Source: Mycoplasma testudineum
Lineage (GTDB): Bacteria; Bacillota_I; Bacilli_A; Mycoplasmatales; Metamycoplasmataceae
Assembly (NCBI RefSeq): GCF_002245785.1
Contig: NZ_NNCE01000001.1
Span: 12,624 to 65,364 of the forward strand
Reading direction: 5' to 3'
DNA: 52,741 nt
Both the position numbers and the translations under genes were made by a program. Of this stretch, positions 31,458 to 43,789 are shown in pieces; the first letter of the stretch is position 1, and every line of letters begins with the position of its first letter. The notes under the pieces are model-generated. The model had not been told where the DNA came from. It searched no databases and saw nothing but the letters and a program-made list of their open reading frames with translations.

Positions 31458-33530
31458 TTATTTTTTCTCATCTCAAACTACATAACTTAATGACAATTTG
31501 TCAATTGATTTATAAGCATATTTTACATCAGCACTTTTATATTTCACAACTCTAATTCTATAACTATTTGTATTGTAATCCATTGCTTTGTGAACCAATC
31601 TTTCTACATTAGTATTATATTTAGTCGATGAACCTACGGTTACTCATTTTTGACTTCACCCATTGTAATTTTCCAAGTACACGTCAAAATCTGAATATAT
31701 AATACCCTTAACATTTTCGTATCCGTTTTTAAAATCAATTTGTCTTTCACTTCTACTTTTTGTAGAATTTGCATTTTCTATAGCAGCAATTGCAGTTCCT
31801 ACATAGGGAATATAGTTATACAAATCGTTTTGCCATGGATTTGGTGTAAACATGTTATATCCAGCATTGTATAATCATGCAAGACCAATTGAAATTGTTT
31901 TGCCGTGATTTACATGAAACATTTTGGAATAAATTTCAAATTTACTTTGTGTGTGTGGAATTTCATATTGTGTTGTGTTTGCTGCTGCTGCATGCAATTT
32001 TCAATTATTTATTTTACCAGCACCAACTTTTTTATCAAAACCATTGTAATTTAATCATGGAGTTTTGGTTTCTCCTACATAAGGCTGACCTTCAAAATCC
32101 GATCCGGAAGCAGCTAAAATTGCCATATGGGTATATACACGACTTTTTAAATTTTTAAATTTACGATCAACAATTGATAAACTAGCAGTAACCCTCGGAG
32201 CTGAAAAACTAGTTCCTATTTTGTCATATACTCCAGTTCATTCCCTTATAGCATTAATATTTACATCATCTTCTGCAACAATTATTGGCTTTGGTAATCC
32301 TGTAAATGAAGATATCTTATCTCCCAGTTTGCTAGTTTCTATACCAAATTCAGAATAAGGAGTTTTAGTAATCACTTTACGATTATCTATGTTACTTTTT
32401 TTGGAAAATGCTCCAACTGTAATAACATTGGGACTAAGCGCATAGCCTTCAATTTTTTCATAATTTCTTCCTTCAAATGTTTCATCAGCATCGTTTCCGG
32501 CAGAAAATACGTTTGTAACATCATATCTTTGAGATATATAATCCAAATAATAGTTAAAATGGCTATAACCAATATAATCGTGAAATATCTTATTTAATAT
32601 TATTGTGATGCCTTTTTCTTTTTTAGTTATATATTCTACAATTGTTCTACCATAACTATGATTAATAAGTTTAATGCCATTTCTGATCATTCATTCAATA
32701 GATTCAATTTTATTTTTTGTTGTTGCACTATATATTTCGGTTTTGTCAGTAATAGAATTTTTTCCATTAATTAATGATGCAACTGCAGTAGCGTGGTCGG
32801 ATGTTTCATTAAATTTCAAATCCGATTTCATCGTATGTATCATATGTTTTGTTGATGAGAAAACTTCATGTCATTTATCTACAAATCCATCAACTTCTAA
32901 AACACCTACTTTAACATTTCCTGAATAGGCATTATCAAAAATATATTTTTCATAATTCGTTAAACCTTTATTTAAAATTTCTCTATTGTTTTCGATTGTT
33001 TGCATTTCATTATTTAAATCTTCTGATAATTCCATATTTTGTGTTGATGGTGAAATTTCAGAAATAGAAAAATCAATAAAATTCAAATTAGACAAAATCT
33101 TATTATTTGCCTCAAAATAACTTTCATCTTCAAATGTTATTAAAATTAAAGGTGCGAGACTTGATACATAAAAATTAACAATTTTTGAAAAATTTTGTTT
33201 TGATAATTCAATTATATTTTTCTCCAAATTATCTTTAGATTTTAAGTATATATTTGCAGTATATTCTTTTGTTTCAGTTATATTACTTAAACTATAATCT
33301 AATGAAACATCATATGTTTTATTTCGAACTGTTATTATATTGCTGATTGCCTTATTTTTTTCTGTTGTTTCAATCGAATTAATCAAGCTATCAAGTGTTT
33401 GCATAGTTTCTTTAGTTATTGATTTACTATTCTGTGATTTTATTTCCATTACATTTAGTGACATTGTTGAAACGATAGGAATGCTTGCAACAATCACTAA
33501 TGATGAAATAAACATGTTAATTTTTTTCAT
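31458..33530 (-). CDS. S8 subtilisin-like secreted serine protease with Glu in the Asp position (copy 2)
   Basis: 690 residues, paralogous to 16504-18597 over the whole length. Signal/anchor segment at 4-25. Core motifs: KVGVLEVDG (Glu212 in the catalytic Asp position), SDHATAVASLI (His246), FSAGND (oxyanion Asn) and GTSFSAP (Ser441). The same C-terminal domain follows, ending KSIDKLSLSYVVWDEKK. Same leader as copy 1 but in the opposite orientation in the window. It ends with its own terminator rather than running into the lipoprotein gene. Extracellular protein degradation is likely; the substrate is unknown and activity without the Asp is unproven. Confidence 0.85.
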
Positions 33531-33602
33531 AAAAGTCCTTTCTAAATATTTACTTTGTTAAAAATTAATTCCCTTTCTAAGTAAATTATCTTCTTTTCCC
33601 AA
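33531..33602 (-). promoter_or_regulatory. Conserved promoter/leader of S8 protease 2
   Basis: On the minus strand TTGGGAAAAGAAGATAATTTACTTAG (in two parts here: TTGGGAAAAGAA, GATAATTTACTTAG) matches the leader of copy 1. TTTACTT (complement of 33579-33585) can pair with AAGTAAA (complement of 33549-33555). Here the Shine-Dalgarno AAAGGA lies just after the 3' arm rather than inside it. Confidence 0.6.
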
Positions 33603-34141
33603 TTTTTTCTTTGGTATGCTTAAATTCTTAAAATTTTTAAAACAATTTTTAGAAAATAAGAGAAAATTTTAATAGTCAAAAAGTTGTACAAATTTTAATG
33701 TTTAGAATAAAAATTTCATAACTAAGTTAGAACAATATCGATAAGAATAAAAATTTTATTCGATGGTTAAACAAATAAGTGAGAAAAGAGAGGAGATCAA
33801 AGTCATTGGTACTCATTTTAAATTCCCATAATTTTTTTGAAATTAATTTTACTAATTCTAAAATTTTGCAAAATTTTTGTTTTTTATTTTAAATTCTATT
33901 CTATTGCCTTAAGTAAAATTTTTAAACCGCTATTGGTTTTATTATTGGATTTTAAGTTATTCTTAATTGTTGGAAATTAGGCTGCAAATTTTACAAATAA
34001 GTGGAAAAAAAGTTCCATATGGAATCAAAATCATAATCATTTTTTGGAAATATGTATAATTTAAACATTAAAAATATACTTCCCAATTGTTGAAAGAATT
34101 TATATAAACTGAAGACTCGGGAATCTAATTAAGGAGAAAAA
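33603..34141. other. Long AT-rich intergenic region upstream of the sugar ABC operon
   Basis: No gene is supported. It holds an A/T palindrome (33745-33761), a perfect 12-base palindrome TTCCATATGGAA (34013-34024), a TATAAT (34055-34060) that is the likely -10 of the ABC operon, and a Shine-Dalgarno AAGGAG just before 34142. The 12-base palindrome upstream of the -10 is a candidate operator for sugar-responsive control. Confidence 0.5.
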
Positions 34142-35698
34142 ATGAAATTAAACAAAAAATTATTGTTTGGTTTAGGTGTGCCTGCTATTGGTACAATTGC
34201 AACTATTGCTGCAGTATCTTGTGGAACTGTTGACCCGTTTCCAGGACAATCAAGTAAAGATCTTGCGGAAGTACAAAACGCTTCTAACTTTACTGTTAAA
34301 AACTTTGAAGCAACTGGTGGTACCACCGAACAAAATAATGCTCTAGATACTTTCTTAAAAGGTACAACAGGAAAACCTACAATTACATTAAAAAGTGGCG
34401 TTGATAAAGTATCTGGAAAAATTGTTACCGATGATTTTGATATTTCGACAGTTTCAGGATCAACTTATTCATTTGAAATTAAAAATGTTATATATAGTGG
34501 TGCAGATAGTGCAAAACTTAATGTTCTTGTTAAAGTTACACAAGGCCCATCTACAGGATATTACGTAGAGACAATCGCTAACCCAAAAGGAGCATACACA
34601 GCTAGTGATGCAACATTCGCTATGTCATTTGGTGATCCAAATAATCCTCGTTGAATTAATGCTACAAATTATATGACTGAAGCTGCTAAAATTAATGGTT
34701 ATGGCGGAAATACAACAAATGTTGGTGTTCAAAATAATCAAAATACAAATCTTTTATCTGATTTAGATAAAGGTGCAGCCGCTTTAATTATTGGTTCAAT
34801 TGATGGTAATTCAGTTGGTTCTACAGTTGATTCTGCAGTAAGTAAAGGTGCACAAGTTATTGCTTATGACCGTTTAATTACTGGTACAGCTAATTACAAT
34901 TGATATGTTGCATTTGACAATTACTTAATCGGACAAATTCAAGGTATGTACATGATGGCACACTTCTTTGGATTAGACACTACAGGAAAAACAGATTGAA
35001 CTAAAGAAACTTTATTAGCGGCTGTTAAAGGTGCTACAAGATTAACAAGTGAAAAAGGAATTATTCTTTCGGCGGGAGCTCAAACAGATAATAATGCTGG
35101 TCTATTTTTAGGTGGTGCATTGGATATCATTAAAGAAGTAATGAAAATCGACCCACAAGTAAAAATTTACAATAGAGATGGTGCAAATTCAACTATTCAA
35201 CAATTGGATACTAACTGAAGTAATACTACTGCAGCAACAAACTTTGCAGCCGTATATAACTCACTAACTACCGAACAAAAAAATTCACTAGCAGGTGTTT
35301 TAGCACCAAATGATGGTATTGCTTTAGCTATTGCCGCTACATCCGAAATAAATAGTAGAGCTAATCAAAAAGCTAACGGAATTTACATTACTGCTCACGA
35401 CGGAAATATAGAAGCAATAGATCAATTGAAAAAAGGTGCAACTGATTCTTCAATTGGAATGACAATTTCAAAACCAGACATAAATTTAACTAAAGTGGCT
35501 GCATCTCTAGCAACTGTATTAGTTGCTTTCCCAAAAGCTACACCAGACCAAATTTATTCAATGGTTAGATTAGCTAACCCAACAATTGAATTTACCCTTG
35601 AACAAGGTCAATATAAAGTTGGAGCTAAAGTTATTAACACTATCATGTTAGTTCCAAGAGTTGTTACACCTCAAAACGTATCAAGTCTTTCTAACTAA
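34142..35698 (+). CDS. Sugar ABC transporter substrate-binding lipoprotein (XylF/RbsB-like)
   Basis: 518 residues; lipobox AAVSC (Cys27). An extra domain of about 120 residues (about 35-155) of unknown kind precedes a periplasmic-binding-protein type I fold: ALIIGSIDGNSV, GAQVIAYDRLI, NWYVAFDNYLIGQIQG, GVLAPNDGIALAIAA, GIYITAHDG, and the hinge end ATVLVAFPK. This order is like D-xylose-binding XylF. Binds a sugar outside the membrane and hands it to the permease. First gene of a three-gene operon. The specific sugar cannot be read from sequence; xylose, ribose or a furanose are candidates. Confidence 0.88.
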
Positions 35699-35780
35699 AA
35701 GAAATTAAATAAAAATAAATATTAATAGTGAATTAACGCATGTTAATTCACTATTAATTTACAAATGAAATGGTGTTAAT

Positions 35781-37376
35781 ATGAATCAAAATAATTTAAC
35801 AAATAGTGATCAATTTCAATCAATTTCTTCTACAAAAAAAATTCAAAATATACTCGAATTAAAAAATATCACAAAAAAATATCCTGGAGTTACAGCGCTA
35901 AGTGATGTAACTTTCGAAGTACGTAGAGGTAAAATTTTATCTCTTGTTGGTGAAAACGGAGCCGGTAAAAGCACATTACTTAAATCAATTACCGGTGTTA
36001 TACCCGCTTCTGAACGTGAAGGTGATTTATACTTTGAAGGGAAAAAAGTACGCTTTAATTCAATAAAAGATAGTGAATCAAATGGAATAGCCATCATTCA
36101 TCAAGAATTGTCAATTTCTCCTTTTCTGCCTGTCTATGAAAACATATTTATGGGTCATTTTAAAAGAAATAAAGTTGGAGTATTAGACTGAAATTGAATG
36201 ATTAAAGAATCCAAAAAATGATTGGATTGTGTCGGATTGACTGACATTGATGTAACTAAAAATGCTGGATTTTTCAGTGTTGCCCAACAACAGTTAATTG
36301 AAATTGCAAAAGTGCTTTCACAAGAAGCAAAACTAATAATATTAGATGAGCCAACAGCTTCTTTAAATGATAGAGATAGTTATTTGCTTTTGGATATTAT
36401 GAAAAAATTGAAAAATGAAAACAACATTACATCAATTTTTGTTAGCCACAAATTAAAAGAAGTCGAATATGTTGCTGATGATATTGTAGTTATTAGAGAC
36501 GGAAAATTTGTTTCTTCATATAATAATGAAAAGGAAAAAATTTCAGAAGCCAAATTGATAAAAGATATAGTTGGTCGTGATTTATCTGCTAAGTTCCCAA
36601 AAAAACCTGATAGAAAAATTGGCAAAGAAACTTTAAGGGCTGAAAATGTTGTTGTTGAACATCCTCAATTAAAAGATGTATTTGTTGTTAAAAATGGATA
36701 TTTTAATGTTAAAGCAGGCGAAATAGTCGGTCTAGCAGGTTTAGTTGGATCTGGTCGCTCTGAATTGGCTTTATCAGTATTTGGTAGACAAAGCGGAAAG
36801 ATGACTGATGGTCAAATTTTCCTTAACGGAAAAAAAGTCATTCTTAATTCAGTTTCAAAAGCCATTAGTAACGGAGTGATGTATGCTTCGGAAGATAGAA
36901 AAGGTGCTGGTTTAATACAAATGTTTTCTATTGATTACAACATTGCTTCCTCATCTTTATCGAAATTTACTAAATTTGGTGTTTTAGATAATCATATGGC
37001 TTACAAAAATTCAGTTAAAATGAGGGAAAAATTAGGTATCAAAGTTCCTAGCGTGGATTATTTAGTTGAAACCTTGTCGGGTGGAAATCAACAAAAAGTT
37101 GTTTTGGCTAAATCTCTAACAACTGAACCTACTACATTAATAATTGACGAACCAACAAAAGGAATTGATGTTGGTTCAAAATACGAAATTTATAATATTA
37201 TTTTTCAATTAGCCAGCGAAGGAAAAGCCGTCATTGTTATTTCTTCTGAATTAGAAGAGTTAATTGGATTAACTGATAGAATTTTTGTAATGGACAGTGG
37301 CTATGTAAAAGGAGAAATCCCTACTAGCGAAGCTACACAAGAAAAAATATTTGAAATTAGTCAGAGAAAGGTATAG
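35781..37376 (+). CDS. Sugar ABC transporter ATP-binding protein (XylG/RbsA/MglA-like)
   Basis: 531 residues with two ABC modules in one chain. First: Walker A GENGAGKST, Q-loop HQEL, Walker B LIILDEPTASL, signature degenerate (FSVAQQQ). Second: Walker A degenerate (GLVGSGRSE, as usual in RbsA/XylG), signature LSGGNQQKV, Walker B LIIDEPTKGIDVG. Energises uptake with the permease 1 base downstream of its stop. The module pattern is diagnostic of the carbohydrate uptake CUT2 class. Confidence 0.95.
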
Positions 37377-37377
37377 A

Positions 37378-38718
37378 ATGACAAATAAAAATAACCGGGG
37401 TCAGTCTCAAATTTCGGACAAATTTAAATCATTGAGTACTGGATTCAATAATACTATTAACAATTTAAGCGATGGTATTAATAAAGTAACATCTCAAGTA
37501 AGAAGCTCCTATAGAAATACCACCTTTTATAAAAAAACAAGTCCTTATACTAAAAAAATTAGACAACATGTTACTAAGAATTCAATGTATTACATTTTAT
37601 TATTAGTAATCATACTTTTTAGTGTTTGAACAGGTATTAAAACTCAATCAAATATTCTGAATCCAAATCAGTTTGCATTATTATTAAGACAAAATGCACA
37701 TTTAATTATTTTAACATTACCTATGCTATGGGTAATTGTAAGTGGTAATATTGACTTGTCAGTCGGTAGGCTATTTGGACTTTCTGGATATTTGGCCTTA
37801 AGAACTTTTAACCAAACCAACAGCGTGATAGCTGCTCTTATAGTTACACTATTAATTGGTTTAGTAATTGGTATTTCAACTGGTTTTTTAGTTGGATACA
37901 TGAAAATTCCTGCCTTTATTGTTACTTTGGGAGGAATGTTATTATTCCAAGGATTACTTTTATTCCTGTCAAATGGAACTACAATTACACCTTCTGCGGA
38001 TGTTGATGCTTCAGCATTTAGAAACTTTGCTCTATATACACTTGATTATCGAATTGGTAAATTCCATATTGTCGGATTTATAATCTTAATGTCATTAGCT
38101 ATCATACTTGTAAGTTTAAATATATTTGGTTACGTTAGCAAGAAAAAAACAGGCCTTAAAGGTGAATGAGTTATTTCATTTATTATGAAACAAATTGTTA
38201 TTTTAGGACTATTTACTGCAGTTGCTATACTTTTAGCGTTTTCAGAAAATGGGCTACAACTATATATACTTTATGTTATCGGTTTTGTTGCTTTATTTAT
38301 TTTTATAAGTAAATATACCAAATTTGGTAGAGCGATTTATGCAATTGGTGGTAATAAAAAAGCGGCTGCACTTAGTGGTGTAAATGTCAATTGAACATTA
38401 ATGAAAATATTTATGATAATTGCACTTGTAGCATCATTTGGTGGAGTAATTTATGCTAGTGTTAACTCTGCAACTGAATCATCTGCTGGGGCAGGTGCTG
38501 AATTAACCGTTATTTCTTCTGTCTTTGTTGGTGGAGCAAGTGTTTCTGGTGGTATAGGTACAATTATCGGAACTGTAATTGGTTCATTTATCATTAACTT
38601 CATTCAAATTGGGTTCGCAATTTTACAAGAACAAGCTGCTATCATCAACATTATTCAAGCTGCTATTCTTGTTGGAGTTGTATTCTACGACACAGTTGCA
38701 AGACGAAAAATCGGATAA
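37378..38718 (+). CDS. Sugar ABC transporter permease (XylH/RbsC-like)
   Basis: 446 residues. An N-terminal cytoplasmic extension of about 75 polar residues, unusual for the family, is followed by about ten membrane segments. CUT2 permease motifs: SGNIDLSVGRLFGLSG, MKIPAFIVTLGGMLLFQGL, the EAA-like loop TKFGRAIYAIGGNKKAAALSGVNV, and GGIGTIIGTVIGSFIINFIQIGF. The start ATG lies 1 base after the ATPase stop, so they are coupled. Confidence 0.94.
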
Positions 38719-38725
38719 AAATTTG

Positions 38726-38748
38726 AAATTGGGGAGACCCAATTTTTT
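38726..38748 (+). terminator. Intrinsic terminator of the sugar ABC operon
   Basis: AAATTGGG-GAGA-CCCAATTT with a GNRA-type tetraloop and T run, 7 bases after the permease stop. Confidence 0.9.
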
Positions 38749-38836
38749 AATTTTGTGGCTAAAATTCACCTAAAAATACTACATATAAATACCGATAAGA
38801 CCACCAATATTTTTCTCTAAAAATAGCACTTTAATG

Positions 38837-38961
38837 TAAAATAGAAAAGCTATTTATGATTTAGCCTAACTAAAAAGGACAGGTTCTAGATGTAAGACTA
38901 GACAGTGGTGGTTTTAGCGCTAAAACAAATTATTATATTAAAAATTGAAAGGATTTAAAAT
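38837..38961 (+). promoter_or_regulatory. tuf promoter and structured leader
   Basis: TAAAAT (38837-38842) with TG just upstream is the likely -10. The leader of about 110 bases contains TCTAG (38885-38889) able to pair with CTAGA (38898-38902), then the perfect 16-base palindrome GTTTTAGCGCTAAAAC (38911-38926), then GAAAGGA before the ATG. Two hairpins in a row before an abundant-protein gene suggest mRNA stability or control; no known riboswitch was recognised. Confidence 0.5.
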
Positions 38962-40152
38962 ATGGCAAAAGCAGAATTTGACCGTAGTAAGACCCACGTT
39001 AACGTTGGTACAATTGGACACGTTGACCATGGTAAAACTACTTTAACTGCAGCAATCGCTACAGTATTATCTAAAAAAGGATTGGCAGAAAAACGTGATT
39101 ATGCATCTATCGATGCTGCTCCAGAAGAAAGAGCACGTGGTATTACAATTAACACAGCTCACATCGAATATGAAACAGAAAGCCGTCACTATGCACACGT
39201 AGATTGTCCAGGACACGCCGATTATGTTAAAAACATGATTACAGGTGCTGCTCAAATGGATGGTGGAATTTTAGTAGTTTCAGCAACAGACGGTCCTATG
39301 CCTCAAACTAGAGAACACATTCTTTTATCTAAGCAAGTTGGTGTTCCAAGACTTGTTGTTTTCTTAAACAAAGTTGACATGCTTGAAGGTGAAGATGAAA
39401 TGATCGAACTAGTTGAATTAGAAATTAGATCATTATTATCACAATATGAATTCGATGGAGACAACACTCCTATTATTAAAGGTTCAGCTTTAAAAGCTCT
39501 TGAAGGAGATGCTAAATATGAAGCTGCAATTATGGAATTAATGGATGCAGTTGACACATGAATTCTTGAACCAGTTAAAGACTTTGAAAAACCATTCTTA
39601 ATGGCTGTTGAAGACGTTTTCACAATCACAGGACGTGGAACTGTTGCTACAGGTAAAGTTGAACGTGGTACATTAAACATCAACGACGAAGTTGAAATTG
39701 TTGGATTCATTAAAAAACCTCGTAAAACAGTTGTTACTGGAATTGAAATGTTCCGTAAACTTCTTAAAAAAGCTATTGCTGGAGATAACGCTGGATTATT
39801 ATTACGTGGAGTTGAACGTGACCAAGTTGAACGTGGTCAAGTATTAGCTAAACCAGGTTCAATCGTTCCTCATACAAGATTTGAAGCAGCAGTTTATGCT
39901 CTTAAAAAAGACGAAGGTGGAAGACATACACCATTCTTTGCTAACTATAAACCTCAATTCTACTTCCGTACAACTGACGTTACCGGTGGAGTTGAATTTA
40001 CAGGTGGAAGAGAAATGGTTATGCCAGGAGATAACGTTGACTTAGTTGTTGAACTTATTGCTCCTATCGCTGTTGAAGAAGGTACTAAATTCTCACTACG
40101 TGAAGGTGGAAGAACTGTTGGTGCTGGATCAGTAACCAAAATCCTTGCTTAA
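38962..40152 (+). CDS. tuf: Elongation factor Tu
   Basis: Delivers aminoacyl-tRNA to the ribosome. 396 residues. G1 [20 protein letters not shown] (G2), DCPGHADY (G3), NKVDM (G4) and GSALKALEG. Domains II-III are intact ([32 protein letters not shown]), ending [10 protein letters not shown]. Single-gene unit separated from the str operon by about 16 kb. Codon choice is visibly less AT-biased (more CGT, AAC, TTC) than neighbours, as in highly expressed genes. Confidence 0.99.
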
Positions 40153-40160
40153 TTAATGCA

Positions 40161-40197
40161 TTAAAAAAATTCGGAAATTAACACCGAATTTTTTTAA
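40161..40197. terminator. Bidirectional terminator between tuf and the DUF2779-like gene
   Basis: TTAAAAAAATTCGG pairs perfectly with CCGAATTTTTTTAA (14 bp, 9-base loop). Confidence 0.9.
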
Positions 40198-40201
40198 TTT
40201 C

Positions 40202-41062
40202 TTAATATTTGCTTTCATCAAAAAATTTATTTGAAATTGCTTTTTTTGCTTGGATATCTTTTTCAATAAATTTCATTAACTTATTCACAGTAGAATTAGA
40301 ATCAAAATTATAATTTTGTAACTCTTTTAATAATGTTTCATAAGTTCGTATCTTTTTCTGAAATACTCTTGCTTTATTTCTTTGCACTAGTATTAATTCT
40401 GCTCGTTGCATAATATCTTTATAATTATCTTCAATATGGAACATTCTTGTTACATCATCAATACTATATATTTTAAGTTCTTTAATAACTCTTTGAATAT
40501 CAGTTTTAATATAAAAACGACTGTAACATTTTTTACCAGCTTTTTGATTTTCATGAATAAAAATTAAAGCACCTGCAAATGCAGCTATGGCACCATCTTT
40601 ATCTAATCGTAATTTTTTAATATCTCTTTCAGAAAAATTATTTGAGATCTGTTCTTTTAAATAAGGAAAATAATTTTGCTCAAAACCACTTTTTGTTAAT
40701 TTAGATAGAGAAATATTTGTATTAGGTAAAACTTCTGCAATATTTGCTTTTGGAAATATTTTTCCTAATATAACTTTTTCTAAATGTGTACTAAAACCAA
40801 CAAAAGTTATATCTTCTTCTTTAAAATTTGGAAATCAATTGTTTAAATTTTCAGTAATTTTGTACTTAATATTTTCCAAAATTTCATCTTTTGATTCTAC
40901 TTTTGGAAAATCAACTATATGTGTTTCATGTTCTCAATTTTTATTATTTTTGCGACCAATTGTATAAGCAAAAGGCAAATCAGGGTCTTGATTATAACCT
41001 TGTAATGAATAATTAAACGGTCCAGAAATTGCCTCAAAATCTATGTAAATTTTATGTTTCAT
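40202..41062 (-). CDS. DUF2779-like (UU173-type) protein, possible exonuclease fold
   Basis: 286 residues. The N-terminus KIYIDFEAISGPFNYS...PFAYTIG has the DxE pattern of DnaQ-like 3'-5' exonucleases and resembles the DUF2779 domain found in mycoplasma UU173-family proteins, though those are usually longer. A middle acidic site DGAIAAFAGAL and a Lys-rich helical C-terminus (about 205-286) follow. Nuclease function is an inference from DFE alone. Monocistronic, convergent with tuf and divergent from the YitT-like gene. No clear Shine-Dalgarno. Confidence 0.65.
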
Positions 41063-41182
41063 AAGTTATTTTATTTTATTCTATATTTTTTAAATCTAGA
41101 AAATTGTTTGCTATTGTTTTAATTGATTCTTTTATAAAAGACATTAAATTCAATAGAGCCAATTTGTTGTAAAATTGTTATT

Positions 41183-42340
41183 ATGTCGAAAAAAAGTGAA
41201 TCGGAAAAAAATAAAACAATTTATAAAATATATAAGCCACGTAAGGCAACATTAATTAAAAGAACAAAGAAATTTGTTGATAAATTATTTGCAAGAAAAA
41301 AAGAATCAATTTACTTTGCGACAGGCTATAGTAATGCTGATATTGAAAAATTGCCTTGATATACAATCATAGCTTTTAAAAAATGAAATTTTATTAGAAC
41401 ATTTTTTGCCGCAATGATTTTAAATATTGCCGTTATATTCTTTTTAAGTCAAGCTCAAACAGTGCCAGCAGGAGTTACTGGGGCGCCAACTTTATTAATG
41501 TTTGTTATTCCAGCATTACGTCCGTATTTTGGGCTTTTATTTTTAGGAATTAACTTACCAATTATTCTTTATTACACAAAGAAATTAAAACCAAGTTTTA
41601 TTTTACTTAGTTGATCTTATTTGTTATTTTCAGTATTTTGATCTTCTATTTTTAACATTAGTGTAATACAGAAAAATTTATATCCTTTATTTGATATTGC
41701 AAATGTTTGAGCAATATCAAAAATTACAAGCAGCGGCTATGAAACATGACCAATATTAGTCTATGGTGGTTTCGGTGGATTTTTACTAGGTTTAGCACAA
41801 TTCATACTTTGAAAATCCGGTTCTTCTACAGTAGGCACTGATATGATTTCTTACTATATATCTGTTAAATATCAAAAAAACATCGGTGGTATTGTTAGAA
41901 TCATTAGTTTAATTTCAGTAGCTGTTTATTTTGGAATTTATAGTGCTGTAAGATGAGATTTAATAAACGATGCTAATACACCATATAGAAACTTTTTAGT
42001 AATGCAGCTTTTTGGGACCATAATATCTGTAGTAGTTTCAACATTAACTATTGACCTGCTTTATCCAAAATATAAGAAAATTAACGTTTCTATATTTACA
42101 GAAAGACCTGAAACAATTAAACTATTTTTAAAGAAAATTGATTATTGACACCCTTACACTGTTGAAAAATTAGAAAAGAATAATGAAACTTCACAAAAAT
42201 ATAAAATGACAACTGTAATGTTTTATTTTGAATCAAAAGCTTTTATTCCCGATCTACAAAACTTTGATCCAAAAGCATGAATTAAAACATATGATATTAA
42301 AAATACTTTCGGTAGATTCAGTACACAAAAAATTGAATAA
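41183..42340 (+). CDS. YitT/DUF161-family membrane protein
   Basis: 385 residues. A basic N-terminal cytoplasmic part (1-70) is followed by six or so membrane segments, the family glycine-rich motif VGTDMISYYISVK and a C-terminal cytoplasmic DUF2179-like domain (YKMTTVMFYFESKAFIPDLQNFDPKAWIKTYDIKNTFGRF). Transport or sensing role; substrate unknown for the family. A TAAAAT box (41170-41175) ends 7 bases before the ATG and there is no Shine-Dalgarno, so the mRNA may be leaderless. Confidence 0.8.
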
Positions 42341-42403
42341 ATTTAATTTTAGAAATTAGTGATTTAATTAAAATTTAGAGTTCGAAATTAGTTAAAACTC
42401 AAG

Positions 42404-42427
42404 CGGCATAATATTGCCGTTTTTTTA
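42404..42427 (+). terminator. Intrinsic terminator of the YitT-like gene
   Basis: CGGCA-TAATAT-TGCCG stem-loop followed by seven Ts. Confidence 0.8.
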
Positions 42428-42516
42428 CTAATTGTTAACATTCTGCAAGAATTGAGTTAACATATAAATATATTTATTTCAATATAATTTATTTAATTAA
42501 GATTCAAGGAGAAATT

Positions 42517-43782
42517 ATGGCAGACAAAAATAAATCACAAAGATGATATTGTACTTATGCAGCTCAAGATGATGGAAAATTTCTATGATCACTAAAAAAA
42601 GCAAAAGAAGAACCTATTGGTGTTTATCAATATCAAAGAGACGCCGTTAATGTTTTTAAAGATTTAAACATTACTGCTACTTTATGATTCCAAAAAGAAG
42701 GGAAATTTGTTCGTACAATCAAAACAATTTATACTCCTGAAGGTGAAGAAAAAATCGTAATCGATTCAGATGATAGTGATGAAGTTCAAGAAGAAGCAAA
42801 AAGAAAACTAAAAGAAAGACAAAAAGCTGAAAAATCAAATATTCCAGTTCAAATTCAAGAACCTATAAAAACATACGAAAAAGAATATAGAGACGAACAA
42901 GCACAACGTTCTAAAGTTGAGAAAAAACTTGAAAAAAGTAAAGCAAGTGAAAAAACTTTAGAAATGGAACTTGCAAGATTGATTGAAGAAAATAACCGAA
43001 TGGAAAGACAATTATCTGAAAAAGATAGTGATTTATCAAAGGTTCATTCAACAGTTCATTCTCTTGAAAAAGAACTAGAAGCAGAAAGATCAAAAACACA
43101 AGAATTAGCTTTACAAAATATTAATAATACTAGTGAAATCATTTTGATCGAAGAAAGAAATCGTTCAAAAGAATATGAAGAAAAACTAGCTCTTGAAAGA
43201 AAAGCAAGATTAGCTGCCGAAAGAGAAATTGAAGAAATCAATCAAACAAAAATTATTGAACTTCGTGAAAGTGAACTTCTTAACAAACCAAATGATGATG
43301 AAGTTACTGCAAGAATGAATTCAGCTGAAGCTAAAATTAGAGAACTTGAAAGAAGACTTGAAGCTAAGCGAAAATTGGAAAAATCTAATCGTCATATTGG
43401 TTTTGAAGATAAAACTAGCGAAATAATATTATCTGATATTGAAGCAAACTATCAAGATGATCATGAAGCACAAGATGAAGCAAAACGTCAGCGAGAATTA
43501 TTAAATAATCCAGTGTTGCTTTCAAGTAAAAAACATAATAATGAATTAGTGGAAAAATCTTCGGAAGCAGATAAAGTTTGAAGCGAAAATGATTCTAAAA
43601 AATTAGATGAAATGGCTGATGACAATGTTGATTTAGTTAAAGCAAATCCAGAAGATGAAAAAAAATTATGAGGATTATCATCTCGTACTTGATTACTAAT
43701 TGCTAAAACGTTTTTTGTTCTTGCCATTATATTCTTAGTTGCAGTTATAGCAATCGCAGTTGCATCTGGATTTGTTGCTTAA
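42517..43782 (+). CDS. Tail-anchored coiled-coil protein with DUF2188-like N-domain
   Basis: 421 residues. The N-terminal 70 residues (RWYCTYAAQDDGKFLWSLKK...YQYQRDAVNVFKDL...KEGKFVRTIKTIY) look like the small DUF2188 beta-alpha domain. Residues about 90-300 form a long charged coiled coil (KVEKKLEKSKASEKTLEMELARL and on). An acidic linker follows, and one membrane segment (about 397-418) lies at the very C-terminus. Good Shine-Dalgarno CAAGGAG. Only 7 bases separate it from the diadenylate cyclase gene, so it is probably an operon partner and might scaffold or regulate the cyclase at the membrane (inference). Confidence 0.8.
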
Positions 43783-43789
43783 TTAAAAT

